From NCBI GenBank assembly GCA_037176885.1, contig JAWWNJ010000090.1:496001-560000 (forward strand): a stretch of 64,000 bases of DNA, given 5' to 3'. The notes under the pieces are model-generated. The model worked only from the letters and a program-made list of their open reading frames with translations. It had not been told where the DNA came from and made no database searches. This DNA is from Favolaschia claudopus (taxonomy: Eukaryota > Basidiomycota > Agaricomycetes > Agaricales > Mycenaceae). Each line of letters starts with the position of its first letter. Position 1 is the stretch's first letter. Shown here piece after piece: positions 31,501-44,163 of the stretch. The translations under genes were made by a program, and so were the position numbers.

Positions 31501-34500
31501 CTGCCTGTGAAAATAGAGGAGCCTGTGCCAGAGACTGGGGAACAAAACTGCAGTGCTTTTACACAAAAATTAGCATCAAATATATGGATAGAATAAAAAG
31601 ATACTCCACTGTAGGGTCTCTAGATAATTGAACTTGGCCTACAATCCCAATATCTATGCTTGATGAAAGGCGGCATGTCATGTTTTTATCCAATGGCTAA
31701 AAACAAGTAAAGAAAAAAATATAAACCTTGAGCATCATTAACTGACCGGTATATTTTCATTTTCAGGACCAATCTGGTTGTTGTGGTTTTGGATAGCTTC
31801 ATTCAGCTGCCAAGTTCAAGGTGTCAGAGCTCTGAGAGCATGTGCATTGAAACCGACCTGTGATGCATTGTTTGAATCTTCAATTTCAGGACTTCGCATA
31901 ACTTCATCCCACTCCGAGTAGATGAAATCAATTTAAATCACAAAGCTGAAAAAATTAAGACTAACAGGTGTTATCCCCGTAACCGATTTAGCAACTTGAT
32001 CTTCATCTGTGATGTCATTGTTAGGAATCTGCATGTCTGCATCTGGCTCCTAAATTAAAAAAGTCAGAGCTCTACAAGTGTTCCAGTAAATCAAGACTGA
32101 CCGGAGTCATCTTGGTTACTGTATCATTATCCCTGACTTCATCTGAACTTCGCATAACTTGATCCAGCCACTGAATAATTCAGGAAGTCAGATACAGTGT
32201 TTGAATATATTGAAACAGACTTTTATTAAATCAGTTACTGAATCTTTAGCTTGACCCTTGTTTTCATCTTCATCTTCATCTTCGTCTTCATCTTCGTCTT
32301 CGTCTTCGTCTTCGTCATTGTCATCGTCTTCGTCTTCTTCATCCTGATCTCGATTGTGGTTTGTGTCGCTATCCACACTCTGCATATCTTCATCCTGCTG
32401 CTAGATTCAAAGAGTCAGATTTATGGAGCTCGAATAAATGAGAATAACCTGTGTGTCAGCAGCTATTGTATCCTTATTCTGGCTTTGGTCTGCATCTTCA
32501 TTTTCGTCTCCATCTTCCTCGTCCTGGCCTCCATTGTGATTTGTGTCGCTATCCACGCTCTGCATATCTTCATCCTGGATTCGAGAAGTCAGATTTATGA
32601 AGCTCAAGTGAATGAGAATAACCTGTGTGCCAGCAGGTGTTGTATCCTTATTCTGGCTTTGGTCTGCATCTTCATTTTCGTCTCCATCTTCCTCGTCCTG
32701 GCCTCCATTGTGATTTGTGTCGCTATCCACGCTCTGCATATCTTCATCCTGGATTCGAGAAGTCAGATTTATGAAGCTCAAGTGAATGAGAATAACCTGT
32801 GTGCCAGCAGGTGTTGTATCCTTATTCTGGCTTTGGTCTGCATCTTCATCTTCGTCTCCATCTTCCTCGTCCTGGCCTCCATTGTGATTTGTGTCGCTAT
32901 CCACACTCTGCATATCTTCATCCTGGATTCAAAAAGTCAGATTCATGAAGCTCAAGTGAATGAGAACGACCTGTGTGCCAGCAAGTGTTGTTTCCTTATT
33001 TTCATCTTCATCTTGATCTTCATCCATGTCTCCATCTTGGATTGTGCCTGGTTCATATTCATTGTCCAAACTCTGCATATCTTTAGCCTGTTGCTGGATT
33101 CAGAAAGTTGATGTGACGACTGTTGAGATCTGGAGTGAATTGAGACTGACCTGTGTAATGGTAGCCGGTTCATACTCTTCATAGTCAAGTCCAAGTTGTG
33201 TATAATCTGCAAGTGACAACTTAATGCCGAGGTCGAGAATAGTCTGTATAAATGTCGCAGTGTCAACCTCCTGGGTGGGATCTTCAAAAAGAAGAGTATC
33301 AGGGGCTGCATGAAACGCTGCTGTCAAGTCTAGTCCAGGACGCAGGGTATCCAATATCAGAGCCGATATTTCAGCTTCGTGCATAGCTGCTCTTTGAGCT
33401 TCATCATAAGTGTCGTCAGGTTGAACAAGAGTGATATCCTGGTTTGTTGGCAATTCATCATGGCATGTAGGCAATTCTTTGTCAACTGAGAGTTGACTCT
33501 TCTCCGGATCTTGGGCAAATTCAGAATTTGTAGCAATCAGCTGATCGTCCAGATGTTGAGACAACGGGTTGTAAGACACGTCTATTTCTGGGTTAACCAA
33601 GATATAAAAGATGCAAACAAACATATACCAAAGAAACCTGCTCCAAAATAGTCATAATCTGCGTGATCAGACTTGAAATTCGATGAAAAATGCTTGACGA
33701 TTTCTCCCAGTGCCATACAGGGAGAGATTTTTCCGTATACCAGAGCTGAAACCTGTGTCCAGATTGTGTTCTCAAGTTGCTGTAAGCCAGGTGGTCTCTG
33801 ATTTCCTAGTGAGTGGAAGCACTACAACCAAGAATCAGACTTCACAGAACTCGTATTTTAGAAACCTTACCTGGATCAAGTGAATGGGGTTGAGGGTGTA
33901 TGAAGAAAGATTCAATGGAAGGAGGAGAACAATTGGTGTCACAAGCAATGCCAACTGCAGTGCTCGATCAAGGTTGTTTCTCTTGTGCGCCTGCACGACA
34001 GATGCAGAGAATCTGTTGACATCCTTCTTCAAATCAGGGCTTGTGTAATTGTATAAGGTTACATGTGTGAACAAAAAAAAAATAGACCTACCTAGAATTG
34101 GCCATGTACTTAAGAGCATCCTCGATCGTGAGAAGAGGATAGAAACCCTATGACGTGTTTCAGTAATGGGTGCGTTGTTTGAAAAACTACAAACCTTTTG
34201 GTACCAGTATAAAGCATATGCAGCTATTTGTAGATTGGATATGATGGCCTTGTATTTGGTGGAGAAAGCAGTTTCGCAGAGATATTGAAACATGGTCTTG
34301 AGCTCGGAACTCTCGGAATTCGAGTCTGAAACAGAGCCAGTAAGAGCATCCTTGAAATGCCGATTGCTATCGTAAATGACTGTTGCTGCCTTCAAAATTT
34401 CTGGCCATTGATCGAGACGTTCAAAAACCTGCAAAACGGAAATTTAGCAGGAGAATTTCAATATGGTGAATCATACTTGTTTGAGAGTTTGCTTCTCTCC

Positions 34501-34889
34501 AACCAAATCTGGAAGTGCTAGCCGCGGGTCAATGAAGTCAACAAGACGTAATCCTACAGCCCATTCCAACAGCTGGGAGAGGTGTCTAGGAACCATCCTC
34601 TTGAGTAGGTCGTATGACTCGGAGTCAATCCATTGGATATATGTGTACCAGACATCGGGAGGATCGAACCGTGTTGTTACCATTTTGTGAATGGTGAGCA
34701 GTAATTTCTGTCCCCGATAAATATTCAAGCATGTGATTTTAGATCAACACTCACTGGAATGTCTGCTCCCGGCATGTCCTGTAACACCGAGGATAGCCAG
34801 GTATTGGTCGGTAAAGCTATGACTGTCCAAGGTAAAGCATTGGTCACAAGAGAAGTCTCTGTAAAGGCGCAACAAGAGTCATTTGCCAT
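28502..34889 (-). CDS. Very large unknown protein, about 27 exons, roughly 1.65 kDa residues
   Basis: Starting at ATG 34889 (MANDSCCAFTETS), exons can be chained with fitting phase through 34707-34477, 34428-34195, 34147-34092, 34039-33871, 33821-33638, 33581-33151, the acidic modules 33093-32221, 32170-32102, 32049-31966, 31911-31858, 31806-31747, 31696-31605, 31547-31114, 31057-30987, 30937-30557, 30507-~30372 and about six more to a TAG at 28502. Introns are 45-60 bp except one near 30.3 kb. The N-terminal 330 residues are helical and contain LQLALLVTPIVLLLPL; the middle about 450 residues are Asp/Glu/Gln/Ser-rich and low in complexity; the last 600 are globular. No domain is recognised and there is no signal peptide. 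The clean chaining of over 20 junctions supports one gene, although the 3' third could be a separate gene. Confidence 0.65.
32221..33093 (-). repeat. Tandemly duplicated exon-intron module
   Basis: Five exons, 33093-32971, 32922-32797, 32748-32623, 32574-32449 and 32400-32221, each begin with (Q)D(E)DMQS.D.. and run into D/E/Q/N-rich sequence. They are separated by introns of 48-49 bp that are also alike (GTTATTCTCATTCACTTGAG..). The repeat period is 165-180 bp; the second, third and fourth exons are nearly identical, each encoding 42 residues with VDSDTNHNGGQDEEDGDE. All boundaries are phase 0, so each unit adds or removes 42 residues without a frameshift. Diverged modules continue to about 31750. 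Confidence 0.85.
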
Positions 34890-37760
34890 GGTTGTCAAGA
34901 TCAGAGGGACCAAAGTAGCACGACCCCGGTTCTAATTAAATAGCAGGCAGGGTCCTGGAGATGGATCCAAACTGCCTTTCTGGGCCTACTTCCTTTTCCG
35001 CAAAGAGCAGTGGGGCTATTCATGCAGGACTCATTTTCACGAAACCAAAAGATGAACAATTTATCAAAGATTTGATTGATTTGAGAAGGATCGAATTCAA
35101 TGTAACCTATCGTAGCACAGAACTATAAGAGAGAGAACAATCTCTGTCGCCCACAAACCAGTGCATCATCAACAAGTCAAGTTCGTCGACGACAGCTGCC
35201 ATGATTTCCTTCCAATTCGAGCCCAACAACACCATTCCTCCCGATGACAGTACTCACACGAACCCACCCAGCCAACGAGGGATTCCAGTCCGTACACGAA
35301 GTCCCGCATTCCCTTCCCCACTCCGCGGATGCTCCCCGCTCCAAAATCCCCCGCCATTCAAATGATCGCGAACCTCTCATCCCCCCTCCACCTCCGCCAA
35401 AAAAAACCACATGTTCGAGTCCATCCGTCTCCCAGCGTCATTCCGGAGACAAACAGCGTGTCCCACACCCCATCCATCGACTCCTTCTTGAGGCGTAAAG
35501 TGACCCGAATGCCCTGCAGGAAATGTGTGTCTGAGAACTGGGGAAAAGGGCGAAGGGAGAAGGGAAGGGTGGCGCGGGAGGAGTGTACCCCCGCATGGCA
35601 AGAGGCAGCACGCTGGATGTGGAAGCGCAAAGGCAAATACATAGAAAATAAGAATGAGACACACACCATGAATTGATCGTAAAACCTAACTCCCACTCCC
35701 GGCAGTCAAATGCTTCCAGGCCGCCGAGGCGCGACGAGCGTCGCGAGGGGAGCGTTGTCTGAATCTTCATCCTCTTCGTCTTCCTCCTGCTCGGAGAATT
35801 CGGATTCAGAGGTATCAAGGGAAGAGGCACCGAATTTGTGTTTCTGGTGTGGACGCGGCTGCGTTCGAGACGCAGGCGCAGGCACGGAAGCCGACGTCGG
35901 CGAGAAGGAGGAGGGGATTTGTAAAGCCGGTAGATGTGCTTGTGAAAGTCGGCGTTTTGCTGAGAAGAAAACAACGTCAACGAGAGATGATCAAGTAGAG
36001 AAAGACCAAAGAAGAGAAGCAGAAAAGAAGAAAGAAGATCCTCACCAATCGTTGCAGCACCAGTCTTCCCCGCCAGATACACCCCCAAACTCGATGCGCT
36101 CCTCCCACCGCCTACGCGTATGCCCCCCTCGCTCCGCGTTTCTCCTCGTCCGCTCCCTCCCTTCACCCTTTCCCCCATCTCTATCCCCACTCTTTTCCTC
36201 AGAATCATCAAGTCCCACCCCGTCTGCCCCTCTCTCCTTCCGATGCCTCCCCCCACCTCCGCCACCAACATGGGGATTCGACCCCTGACTCCGAGTCCCC
36301 CCGCCAACAGCACACACCCCGGTCAGCGTCGTCGTATTACCACCATGCGGATTATTCCCAGAAGGCGTCCTCGCCCCCTCCCTTCTCGCCACCGCTTCCC
36401 GAAGCGCCGCCACACTTATGCGGCTGCTCGCGTTACTCGCGTCTCTCCCGCTGCGTTCGCGCATCGGGCGGGGGTGGAGGGGGGCGCTCAGCTCTCCTCC
36501 GCCTCCTTGTGCGAAAGGGGAAGAGGAGCAAGGGGACTCGAGGATGTATATGTTGGACGCGGTAAGTTTCGCGGGGGGTATTGAGGGTTTGAATTGTTAT
36601 GGCTTTGAGAATGGGGTATGCTGAAACGAGACGACCACATCCACGACGCGACCAGTAAGGTATCACCCATTGTAGACCCTCGATGTAGTGGTAAATCATG
36701 GCCGAGCGTCTGAATCGTCGTATGAGATGCCTAAGTTTTGACAATGTAGAAGCAAAAAACGAAAACGAAGAAAATTATAAGAAGAAAAGAACCAACGCAC
36801 ACAATAATTCCCCGCTTCCATTAATCCACCCTCTCCTTCCTCCGAATAGTTTCTCGTCGTCCTGACTCCTCTTCAGCTGCGTTGTCTCTCTGTTGACCCA
36901 GTCGACTGAATGGAAATTCAAAACAACATGAGTTGAAGGACAGAGAAAATGAGTGTAAGAAGAACGACGCACCTATCCTTTGAATCTACGCGTCTGAAAC
37001 GGTGGTTTGGAATCTTAGAGAACGGCTTTCCCGTTTCCTACGCCGTGCTATGGAAGTGTTAACAGAAGATATAATACGACGAAGAGATGGCCACGCACAA
37101 TCGACCTTCCCCTTCTCCGTACCCTCCTCTATCCAAGTCGACGTATCAACCCTGCCCGCACGCTGAAGGTGATGTCGTCGCAGAAACTCCATAAGGAAAC
37201 GAGGCGCAGGGAGTGTGTTGGCGGGGGAGCAAGACGGGGATTTGGTAGTAGCATGTAAAGTGCATGCATGACTCACTCACACCGTGCTTAATCTCTTGTC
37301 TTATGTTTACATTCGAACTTGCTGGTTTTTGCAGGTTCCAAGGACGAAGAGGGAAAAGAGAAGCAGCCTGAGTAGAGTCGGGAAACGGGCGCTGCAGGAA
37401 TGCCAAGGCGCGCAGACGGTAGTTGCATCAATGCATAGAGCAATAAGGTAGCTGTGTCGGCAAGAGCGTCGAGCGGGAACGAGTCGGTTAAGTAGCGTGA
37501 AAGGTACGGCACAAGCAAGAGAGATTCAAGGCTGTCGGCATCAATGACCAAACAACCGTAAACTCCAGCTGGCACTCTTCTTCACACACACGCCACCGAC
37601 CACCTCTCGACAATACCGCTTCTCACCGCACACAAGTCCAACGCCGCCGCTGACAATGATACCGTTGCTCTCGCCCCACACCTGCCTGTCAACCTCCAAC
37701 CTCAAACTCAAAAGGCGTCTGTATCGACTTGACTGCAAGCCTAGGCATTGCTAAATCTTC
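34890..37760. other. C/G-rich region with unresolved minus-strand coding potential
   Basis: Several minus-strand frames look protein-like: 37575-37288 (VIDADSLESLLLVPYL, then LTDSFPLDALADTATLL), 37276-36986 (RFLMEFLRRHHLQRAGR), 36744-36433 (IEGLQWVIPYWSRRG) and 36464-36042 (a Gly/Arg/Glu-rich low-complexity segment). An acidic run, SEQEEDEEDEDSD, is readable near 35790. They may be exons of one minus-strand gene, but I could not join them with consistent phase, so I give no model. The plus-strand alternative at 35329-35676 contains RMPCRKC and is equally unproven. Confidence 0.3.
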
Positions 37761-40700
37761 TTACTCGCCTCACTCACACACCCGTTTGCTTTCGTCACCC
37801 ACCTCTCGTTTCGTTTCCGCCGGCCAGATTCCACGTTGAGGTGCGTTGATTATATCTTTTCCCCTTTCGACGCTGCTCACTACGCCAACTCCACCACTTC
37901 AGTTTCTCCGACACTCGCCGACAGCCCACCATCAACCAAGCCCTCTATCTAGCTACCTGGCCTACCCGCCGCATCTATCCTACCTACCCACACCTTTCGT
38001 CCACGCCACGTCACCCAATCACCCCGCCGCCATTACACCTTCAAGTCCCCCGCGCTCTCCTCGTGGTTCTTCCGGCACACCACCGCCGTCAGCTCCGCCT
38101 AAACCCACTCTTAGCACCTGCGACTCCGTCCCCGCGGAACAGACGCCTCAAGTATTCGGTGTCGCTCTCCCCCTTCCGCTCCTCGCCGACACGCCTACAT
38201 AATCGACATGACGCCCTTGGCTAAACCCACTCTTGACGCCTCTCCATTCGCATCTTCCCCTCTCCGCCCAACTCCCTCTCATTCCGCACCCCGACAGCGC
38301 GAAATTCGCCGATTGCACCCAAATCCATGTTTTCTTGAAAAACTCGTCAGCCTCTTCTCAAATCAACTAAAATAAACTCAAACTAACCTTACCTTACCTT
38401 CGCTTTTCAGATTTCGTGTCACCGCTGCCGCCGCCGCTCGCGCCGATTTTCGCGCCACCGCCCGAATCCCGCTAAATCACCCTCACGGCGCGTCCCCGAC
38501 ACTCCCGGATCAATTTCCCCGCCTCTCTGCACCCCGACGGCGGCGCGTTCGCGAAACGCGCAGCACGCGCTGCGTCAAAATCTGGTAAGTGTCCCCATCT
38601 AAAACCACAAAAATGAATTAAAATTCACCTTATCTTCTCATCTCATCTCCAGATTTGGCGTCGACACCGCCGCCGCCCGTTACGCACGAATTTCTACTTA
38701 GATCAATCTCCCCGCGATTCCGCACCCCGACGGCGTCGATTTCCCCAAAACGTGCCCGCGCTGTCAAGTTTCTTTTGTTTGAATCTACGAAAATGAAATC
38801 AAGCTGACTATATTTTCCCTTCTGCAGATTCTGTGTTATCCGACGCGGCTCGATTCGGCTCGAGAAGCGCGTTGCTTCAAGCGGCGTTTGAGACGAAGTT
38901 AGAACGAGGTAAAACAGGAGAGGTAGTAAGTTCATGCAACGCACCTTGTATATCATTTAGCTCGAATAAACGAACGATTGAACCCTGAAATGAAACTGCG
39001 GGAGTTGAATGGTGAATTACATTGAATGAAGGAAATCAGAAAGAGCTTACCTTGAGAACTAGAGGGAGGGAGTAGCGACAGCGATGACGGCGCGTTGAGT
39101 TATTATGCGATGCGGATTTGAAAACTAAACTAAGCAGAGCTTGACCTGCGAATTGAGTTGGGTTGAAGAGAACGAGACTAACGAAGCACTCACCGATGTC
39201 GTCTCATGTTCACGCAAGAGGGGGCTTCAACACCGAAAATGAGCCCGGCAGCATACCATTCAATTTCAGATGCACGAAGGAACAAATGAATGAATTGAAT
39301 TGAGAAGAAGAAGAAATGAAAAACTCGCCCACGCAGACTTGAGAAATAGAAATTGCGCTTGAGATTAATATTCGAATGCTACGTCTAGTGCAGAAACAAG
39401 GTCAATAAAAAATGGAATTCGATCAAGTCTTGAATTTGGATGAGACTTACTGAGACTTTGAGTTTGTTTGTTCGTCCGAGTCGGTCGTATATTCAGAGTT
39501 TGAGAATTGAAGAGAATTAAGAAGAGAAAGAAGTCTGTTGAAACTCGTTCGAAGGTCGGTTGGAGGAGAGAGTGAACACTCACTTGAACTGATTGAAAAC
39601 AGTTTCGGTTTCATCCGCGTAGAGTGAATAGAATACTATACTTACAACGATTGAATATAAGTATGAACCTGAAAGGGTGGGGATAAGAGGCGAGACGAGC
39701 CAATGTACATAAGTTGACTTGAACTCGCCTTGAGTTGTTGAAGTCGACGATACTTGAACGAGATCGATTCGGCTTTGAAAGAATCAATGATGAAGACAGT
39801 CAGTATTTAAGTAGAATCGGCTCACATGCTAGTATAGTCTCCCGATCAACGTGAAGTGAAAGTGAGATAAAAGCGGAGCGGCATAGTTCCTGCCTATTTG
39901 AATTTGAAAGGTCAAGTAAGCGAGCATTCAATCGTGAAGTGAAAGGAAAACTGAACTTGTGGCCGTACCGGCATAGTTTCGGTATACAGCTGGATGTGAA
40001 CGGTTGGATATGAGAGACTAAGTATAATAAACACAGCCAGGAAGGTGATAGATTTGAAAATGAACCAATTGCGCACCGAGTCTCAACACCAACCGCAATT
40101 CCTCTAGTCCTTCAAATGAGACGTTGAGGAACGTTCTGAATTGATATAGTCAGTAAATCAAGACGGAGTTACAATTCACCGATGGGCCGATGCTGAACGA
40201 TAGCTTCGATAGCAAGGACAGATGATCAATATAAACTAAACAAGGGTCAGTAATTGAGATGTCGAAGTGAGCAAAGGAACTTCTGAACAACTCACCCGTG
40301 TTCAATTCAAGTCATTGAAGAATCATTGAAGGTCGGTTCAGCGTTGAAGCAGTCACAGTGGAAAGCACAAGATGAGTGAAACTACGCTGATTGAAGGGTC
40401 AGTAAGAGATTTGAATGGCCCAGAGCGACCACTCACTGTAACACAACTTGAAAGTCGAAGTGATATCACATACTGGACGAAAAAAACTGAATTCAGTTCA
40501 ATTAATATTGACTAAGCAACGACGAGTGGGATAGCCTATAATCGAGGGAGAAGAAGAGTCAGTGAATATCAGACAAAGAAATCAAAGGGTGGAAGTCACA
40601 AAGGACAAGAAAGTTAACGAAGCGTTGAATAGCGAGTGAAAGCCGAATAAGTCCGAAGCCCGAGTTGAAGGGCGAAACCGTCGAATTGAAGCAAGAGAAG

Positions 40701-42981
40701 GGAGAGCGAAGGGGATTTGAACCATTTGAATAGAAGAGTTAATAGAATTCAGGTTTATATAGCAAGGGCAGGGTGAAGTTGAGGGAGGAAGTGGGTGGTG
40801 AACCATAATCAAAGCCAACGCTGCCCACTCACCTATATACCCATCCCCCGGCCCTCCAACGCAATTCATGTACACAAATCATCCATTTATCCGTCTGTAT
40901 CAACAGTCCGTCTTGATAATTTGCGGAGCGACCCCCCATTCAGTCGGAATGAGCGGAAATTGAAGTCGACGAGGAGCTGAAAAAAATTCACAAGTCAGCG
41001 AAACGCACTGCGGAAGATACACGCACATCAGACAGGTTCCGGGAAATTAATCACATCAGTTAAGGGTCGTAACGCCGGGGGTGGGAGGGGTCAACAGGCA
41101 GGAAAGGCGGAGAGTTGGAATAGGGGGGTGAATCGTCGATTGGGATGTAGAGACACTGCTGCGAGTTGCTGAAGGAGACGAGCAAAAGAATCCAGCTCAG
41201 AGAACAAAATTTTGACTGCCAAGCTCCCAATATATCAGCTTCACACGGCCATGCAAGCGAGCTATTTTGCAACACACCTGAATTCCGCCGGTCTCAACTC
41301 CACTCCAAATAACTCCAATCGCTCCAGAACACACTCCGACGTCGCGGGTGTCCATTCGCTACGGGTGCTGTGTTCCCTGAGGCAAGTTGCGTGGGTAGAC
41401 GCTGTCCTGACGGCGATTTTCGAAAATGCGTGGAGGTGCCCATTTTGCCGTCTTCCAGGTGTCCCTAACCAAATGAAACGCAGAAGCGTGAGGTTTGGAG
41501 GTGCAGCTATGTAGAGATACGTACCTGAGTTGTGAGGGCAACGAAGCACTGCGCGCGCAGCCGTCGATGGTGATGGTGAAAGTGAGTATTCGGAATTTCC
41601 TATTTGAGCGAAGATATCATTGATTTGATCGCAGCGGCCAACACTCGGACTGCCACGTCTTCCTTTTCCCTCACGCTCTCCGCCCACATCCAGCCCACCA
41701 GCGGGAAACGTATCCGAGTCGGCATGGCGCGCTCTATGCGTTTGGCGGCAAATCGACCGAAAAGCCCTCGCATCCAATTCCATGGGACTATTTTGACATT
41801 TTTCTGTGAGCTGGTTCAGGCATGTCGCTTCTCTCGGGACGGAGGCAATTTTTCAACAGCTTTAAACTGTGAGCTATTCAGCTCTCTCAGAGCTTGAAAA
41901 CTTGCCGAGGAATTGAGAAGGCAGCACCCAACACGCACAAGTCCAGGCTGAGCCTGTCGATTTCGTTCGAAAACAACGTCACTCACAAGTTTCACTGATT
42001 TTGCTACGACGGAGCAACTTTACCAACCCAACCTCTTTACCACAGCACATACCTCGCTCACAACCTTGCCTACAACGCCAACATTCTGCCCACCAACCCT
42101 GCCCTCCATCAACGTCCCCGCCTCCGCTGTTCAACAATCCTCCTTCCCGATGCCCTGTCAGCCTCTCACCCCGTGCCTTACTTGCAAGTCCCCATCTACT
42201 CACACACTCTGTCCTCTTTTCCCTCAATGCGGCCCACGCCATCAGCTCCCCACCTTAAGCTCAAGTCCCGCCGATGTCGACACCGACCCGCTTGCCTAAT
42301 ATCTACGGCATTATACCCCCCGCGACCTCTCCTCCTCGTTGACCCGACTCTCCACGACCTGTCAACGAACATCATGCTCGACATCGCTACATTCACGCCA
42401 CTTTACCTCTTTACTTTCCCCGCTTCTGTGCACCCACGCCTGAATTCCGCCACCCACTTCGCACCCCGGTGGCGCTGTTTCAGCTGAAACGCGGCAGCCC
42501 TGCGTTGATCATAGTAAGTTTTCGTTTCTTTGATGCGATAGGATTGAATTCAAACTCACCTTCCATTTTCTGCCGCAGGTAACAGTCGACGACGCGCCCG
42601 TCAATTTATGTAGGTTAATATGACTCGGATTGAGAGGGGGTTGGAGCTTCAAGTTCGAGGGCGGTCGAGATAAGGGATTCGAGCTGAACGTTACACACCG
42701 ATTGTATTCTAGGTAGTCCGAATGAATCAACTTGTATCAGAATTGGTACCGAAATTCTATGAGCGTGAAAATTCAAGGAAAGGACGGAAGGAAGTGGGAA
42801 ACAATAAGAAGGAGAAAGGCTTAAAAGTGAGAACCAAGAACAGTCAAAGCTGCTCTGTCTTGCAGTTATAGGTAAATCAACGAGATCAAATTAAATATTG
42901 TACTCAGGCATGCATACAGAAGTAATATTCAGGATGTACTTGGTGAAACTTGAATGATGTTACAAAGAGTGTATATCAATG
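37761..42981. other. Long non-coding stretch with intron-like repeats
   Basis: No convincing protein gene. The first part (to about 38.9 kb) is C-rich on the plus strand and includes the repeat listed separately. From 38.9 to about 40.6 kb the minus strand has donor-like GGTGAGT or GGTAAG sequences every 80-150 bp. Frames at 41262-41783, 41979-42258 and 40582-40875 are short, overlapping and unsupported. Confidence 0.4.
38275..38830 (+). repeat. Three tandem 'exon-intron-like' units
   Basis: Units near 38280-38415, 38515-38655 and 38715-38830 each contain CGCACCCCGAC.GCG or TGCACCCCGACGGCG, then an intron-like stretch ending in CTTTTCAG, ATCTCCAG or CTTCTGCAG, followed by ATTT(C)GTGT or ATTTGGCGTC. 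The middle unit has a full GTAAGT donor. A related unit lies near 42430-42585. No long reading frame is kept across them. Confidence 0.5.
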
Positions 42982-43731
42982 TCATACTGGTTTCGAAGGA
43001 GCGATGTTTGAGTTCATAGGTATCGTACAACCCGGGCTTCTCCTCCAGACGGTTGCTGCCACGATCAAGCCATCCTGGAATCGAAGTAAATCCGACTCGC
43101 TGACATGCAAATCCCAATGAAGAACATCAAGGAACTCCCTCTCAATTCTTCCGATATCTTTCGTGCCAAAGGTGTTCGTTATTTGTGCCCAGTGAACATT
43201 TTTTAGACTGCTCTCCTGGGTATATTTTGACGCGACGATGAGCGCTCCCATGAAGATGCGCTCACAAACCCACTCCTCCCAGAGAATTGGGCCATAGCAG
43301 CGGGCGCGGTATATATAAACGAGGGCAACAAGGAGGATGGAAGTGGTGACGCCGCCACGTCTGAGTGTTGAATGCACAAAATTTGTGAATTTTGGGGTGT
43401 GAATGGGAAGGGTGCGAAGACCATGCCCTCCGTGTGCTGCTGTAATAACCACGGAGGCACAGACAAATTCCACAAAAGGGTGACAAATCGGGACTTTGAG
43501 GAGTTGAAGGAGGGAATCGGAATGAACAGAGGAGTGGACGAGGGAGGCAGGGTTAACAGGACTTTGATTTTGGGGTTTAGAGCATTTCCTAGAGGTCCAG
43601 GATTGGTAGAATCCTGGGGGAGAGGCGTATGAAGCCCAGAAATGGTTGGAGTAGGCAGGAGCCGAGGAATAAAGAGAGTGGCTGGTTGTTGTTGGGAACC
43701 CGCCGCGAATGGATGCACGCCAATACTGCAT
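42982..43731 (-). CDS. Pho80/PCL-type cyclin
   Basis: An uninterrupted frame from ATG 43731 (MQYWRASIRGG) to 42982 gives 249 aa. The first 90 residues are Ser/Pro-rich; then comes a cyclin box of the PCL class: HPFVEFVCASVVI, TTSILLVALVYIYR, WVCERIFMGALIVASKY, then SLKNVHWAQITNTFG and IGRIEREFLDVLHWDL, HVSESDLLRF. PCL cyclins bind Pho85-type cyclin-dependent kinases and control phosphate response, glycogen and morphogenesis; which of these applies cannot be told here. The frame stays open upstream to 43998 through a transposable element, so a fused longer start is possible but unlikely. Family assignment is secure; intronless form is as seen. Confidence 0.85.
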   Translation of the reverse strand: MQYWRASIRGGFPTTTSHSLYSSAPAYSNHFWASYASPPGFYQSWTSRKCSKPQNQSPVNPASLVHSSVHSDSLLQLLKVPICHPFVEFVCASVVITAAHGGHGLRTLPIHTPKFTNFVHSTLRRGGVTTSILLVALVYIYRARCYGPILWEEWVCERIFMGALIVASKYTQESSLKNVHWAQITNTFGTKDIGRIEREFLDVLHWDLHVSESDLLRFQDGLIVAATVWRRSPGCTIPMNSNIAPSKPV

Positions 43732-43876
43732 TCTCGCTATGGCTAGCACTAGGATGAAAGGTGATACTTGTGCTGATCCTACCAGAAAACAGAGCATGAA
43801 CATATATATATTGCAGTTGCAGACGTGGGAGCTCGAGGCGAGGCAAAAGAATAAAGAAAAGAAAGCGCAAAAGTAA

Positions 43877-44163
43877 TTTCGAGGCTCCGAGGTGAAAGCG
43901 TGGGAGAACACGTGATTCCTGAACGTAGTATGTTCAGGAATCACGTGTTCTCCCACGGTGTCGTGCAATGAGATTGAAGGTTCAACCGTTGGTAACAAGT
44001 TTATTTTAATTTAAAGCCCTAGGCAAGAAAGAGGCAAATTTAATCATTACTGAAGAGAAAAGTCAACGATCCGAAGTGAAAGCGTGGGAGAACACGTGAT
44101 TCCTGAACATACTACGTTCAGGAATCACGTGTTCTCCCACGCTTTCACCTCGGAGCCTCGAAA
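43877..44163. mobile_element. Foldback MITE with palindromic termini
   Basis: A 287-bp element beginning TTTCGAGGCTCCGAGG and ending CCTCGGAGCCTCGAAA, flanked by TAA on both sides (43874-43876, 44164-44166). Each end is an exact inverted copy of the other over about 80 bp, and each end is itself a palindrome: 43900-43956 (arms of 25 nt, 7-nt loop GTAGTAT) and 44077-44147 (arms of 32 nt, loop ATACTAC). Each palindrome holds two CACGTG boxes, four in all. It lies 145 bp upstream of the cyclin start. No coding capacity. TAA target duplications are typical of PIF/Harbinger-type MITEs. Confidence 0.85.

Noticed and set aside
32251..33111. A 286-codon plus-strand frame full of Ile/Phe/Val that looks like a multi-pass membrane protein
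   Set aside because: It is the antisense of the Asp/Glu-rich repeated exons on the minus strand; GAA/GAT codons read backwards give Phe/Ile/Val. The minus-strand exons have matching splice sites and this frame has none.
35438..36313. A 291-codon minus-strand frame and a 192-codon plus-strand frame in the same GC-rich place
   Set aside because: Both are low-complexity and overlap each other; stop codons are rare here simply because of base composition. No consistent splice model was found.
37846..38202. A 118-codon Pro/Ser-rich plus-strand frame
   Set aside because: It arises from C-rich sequence next to intron-like repeats and has no features of a protein beyond composition.
43732..43998. 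In-frame N-terminal extension of the cyclin through the foldback MITE
   Set aside because: The extension encodes the palindrome and hydrophobic chance sequence; the cyclin's own ATG at 43731 lies outside the element and fits the family better.
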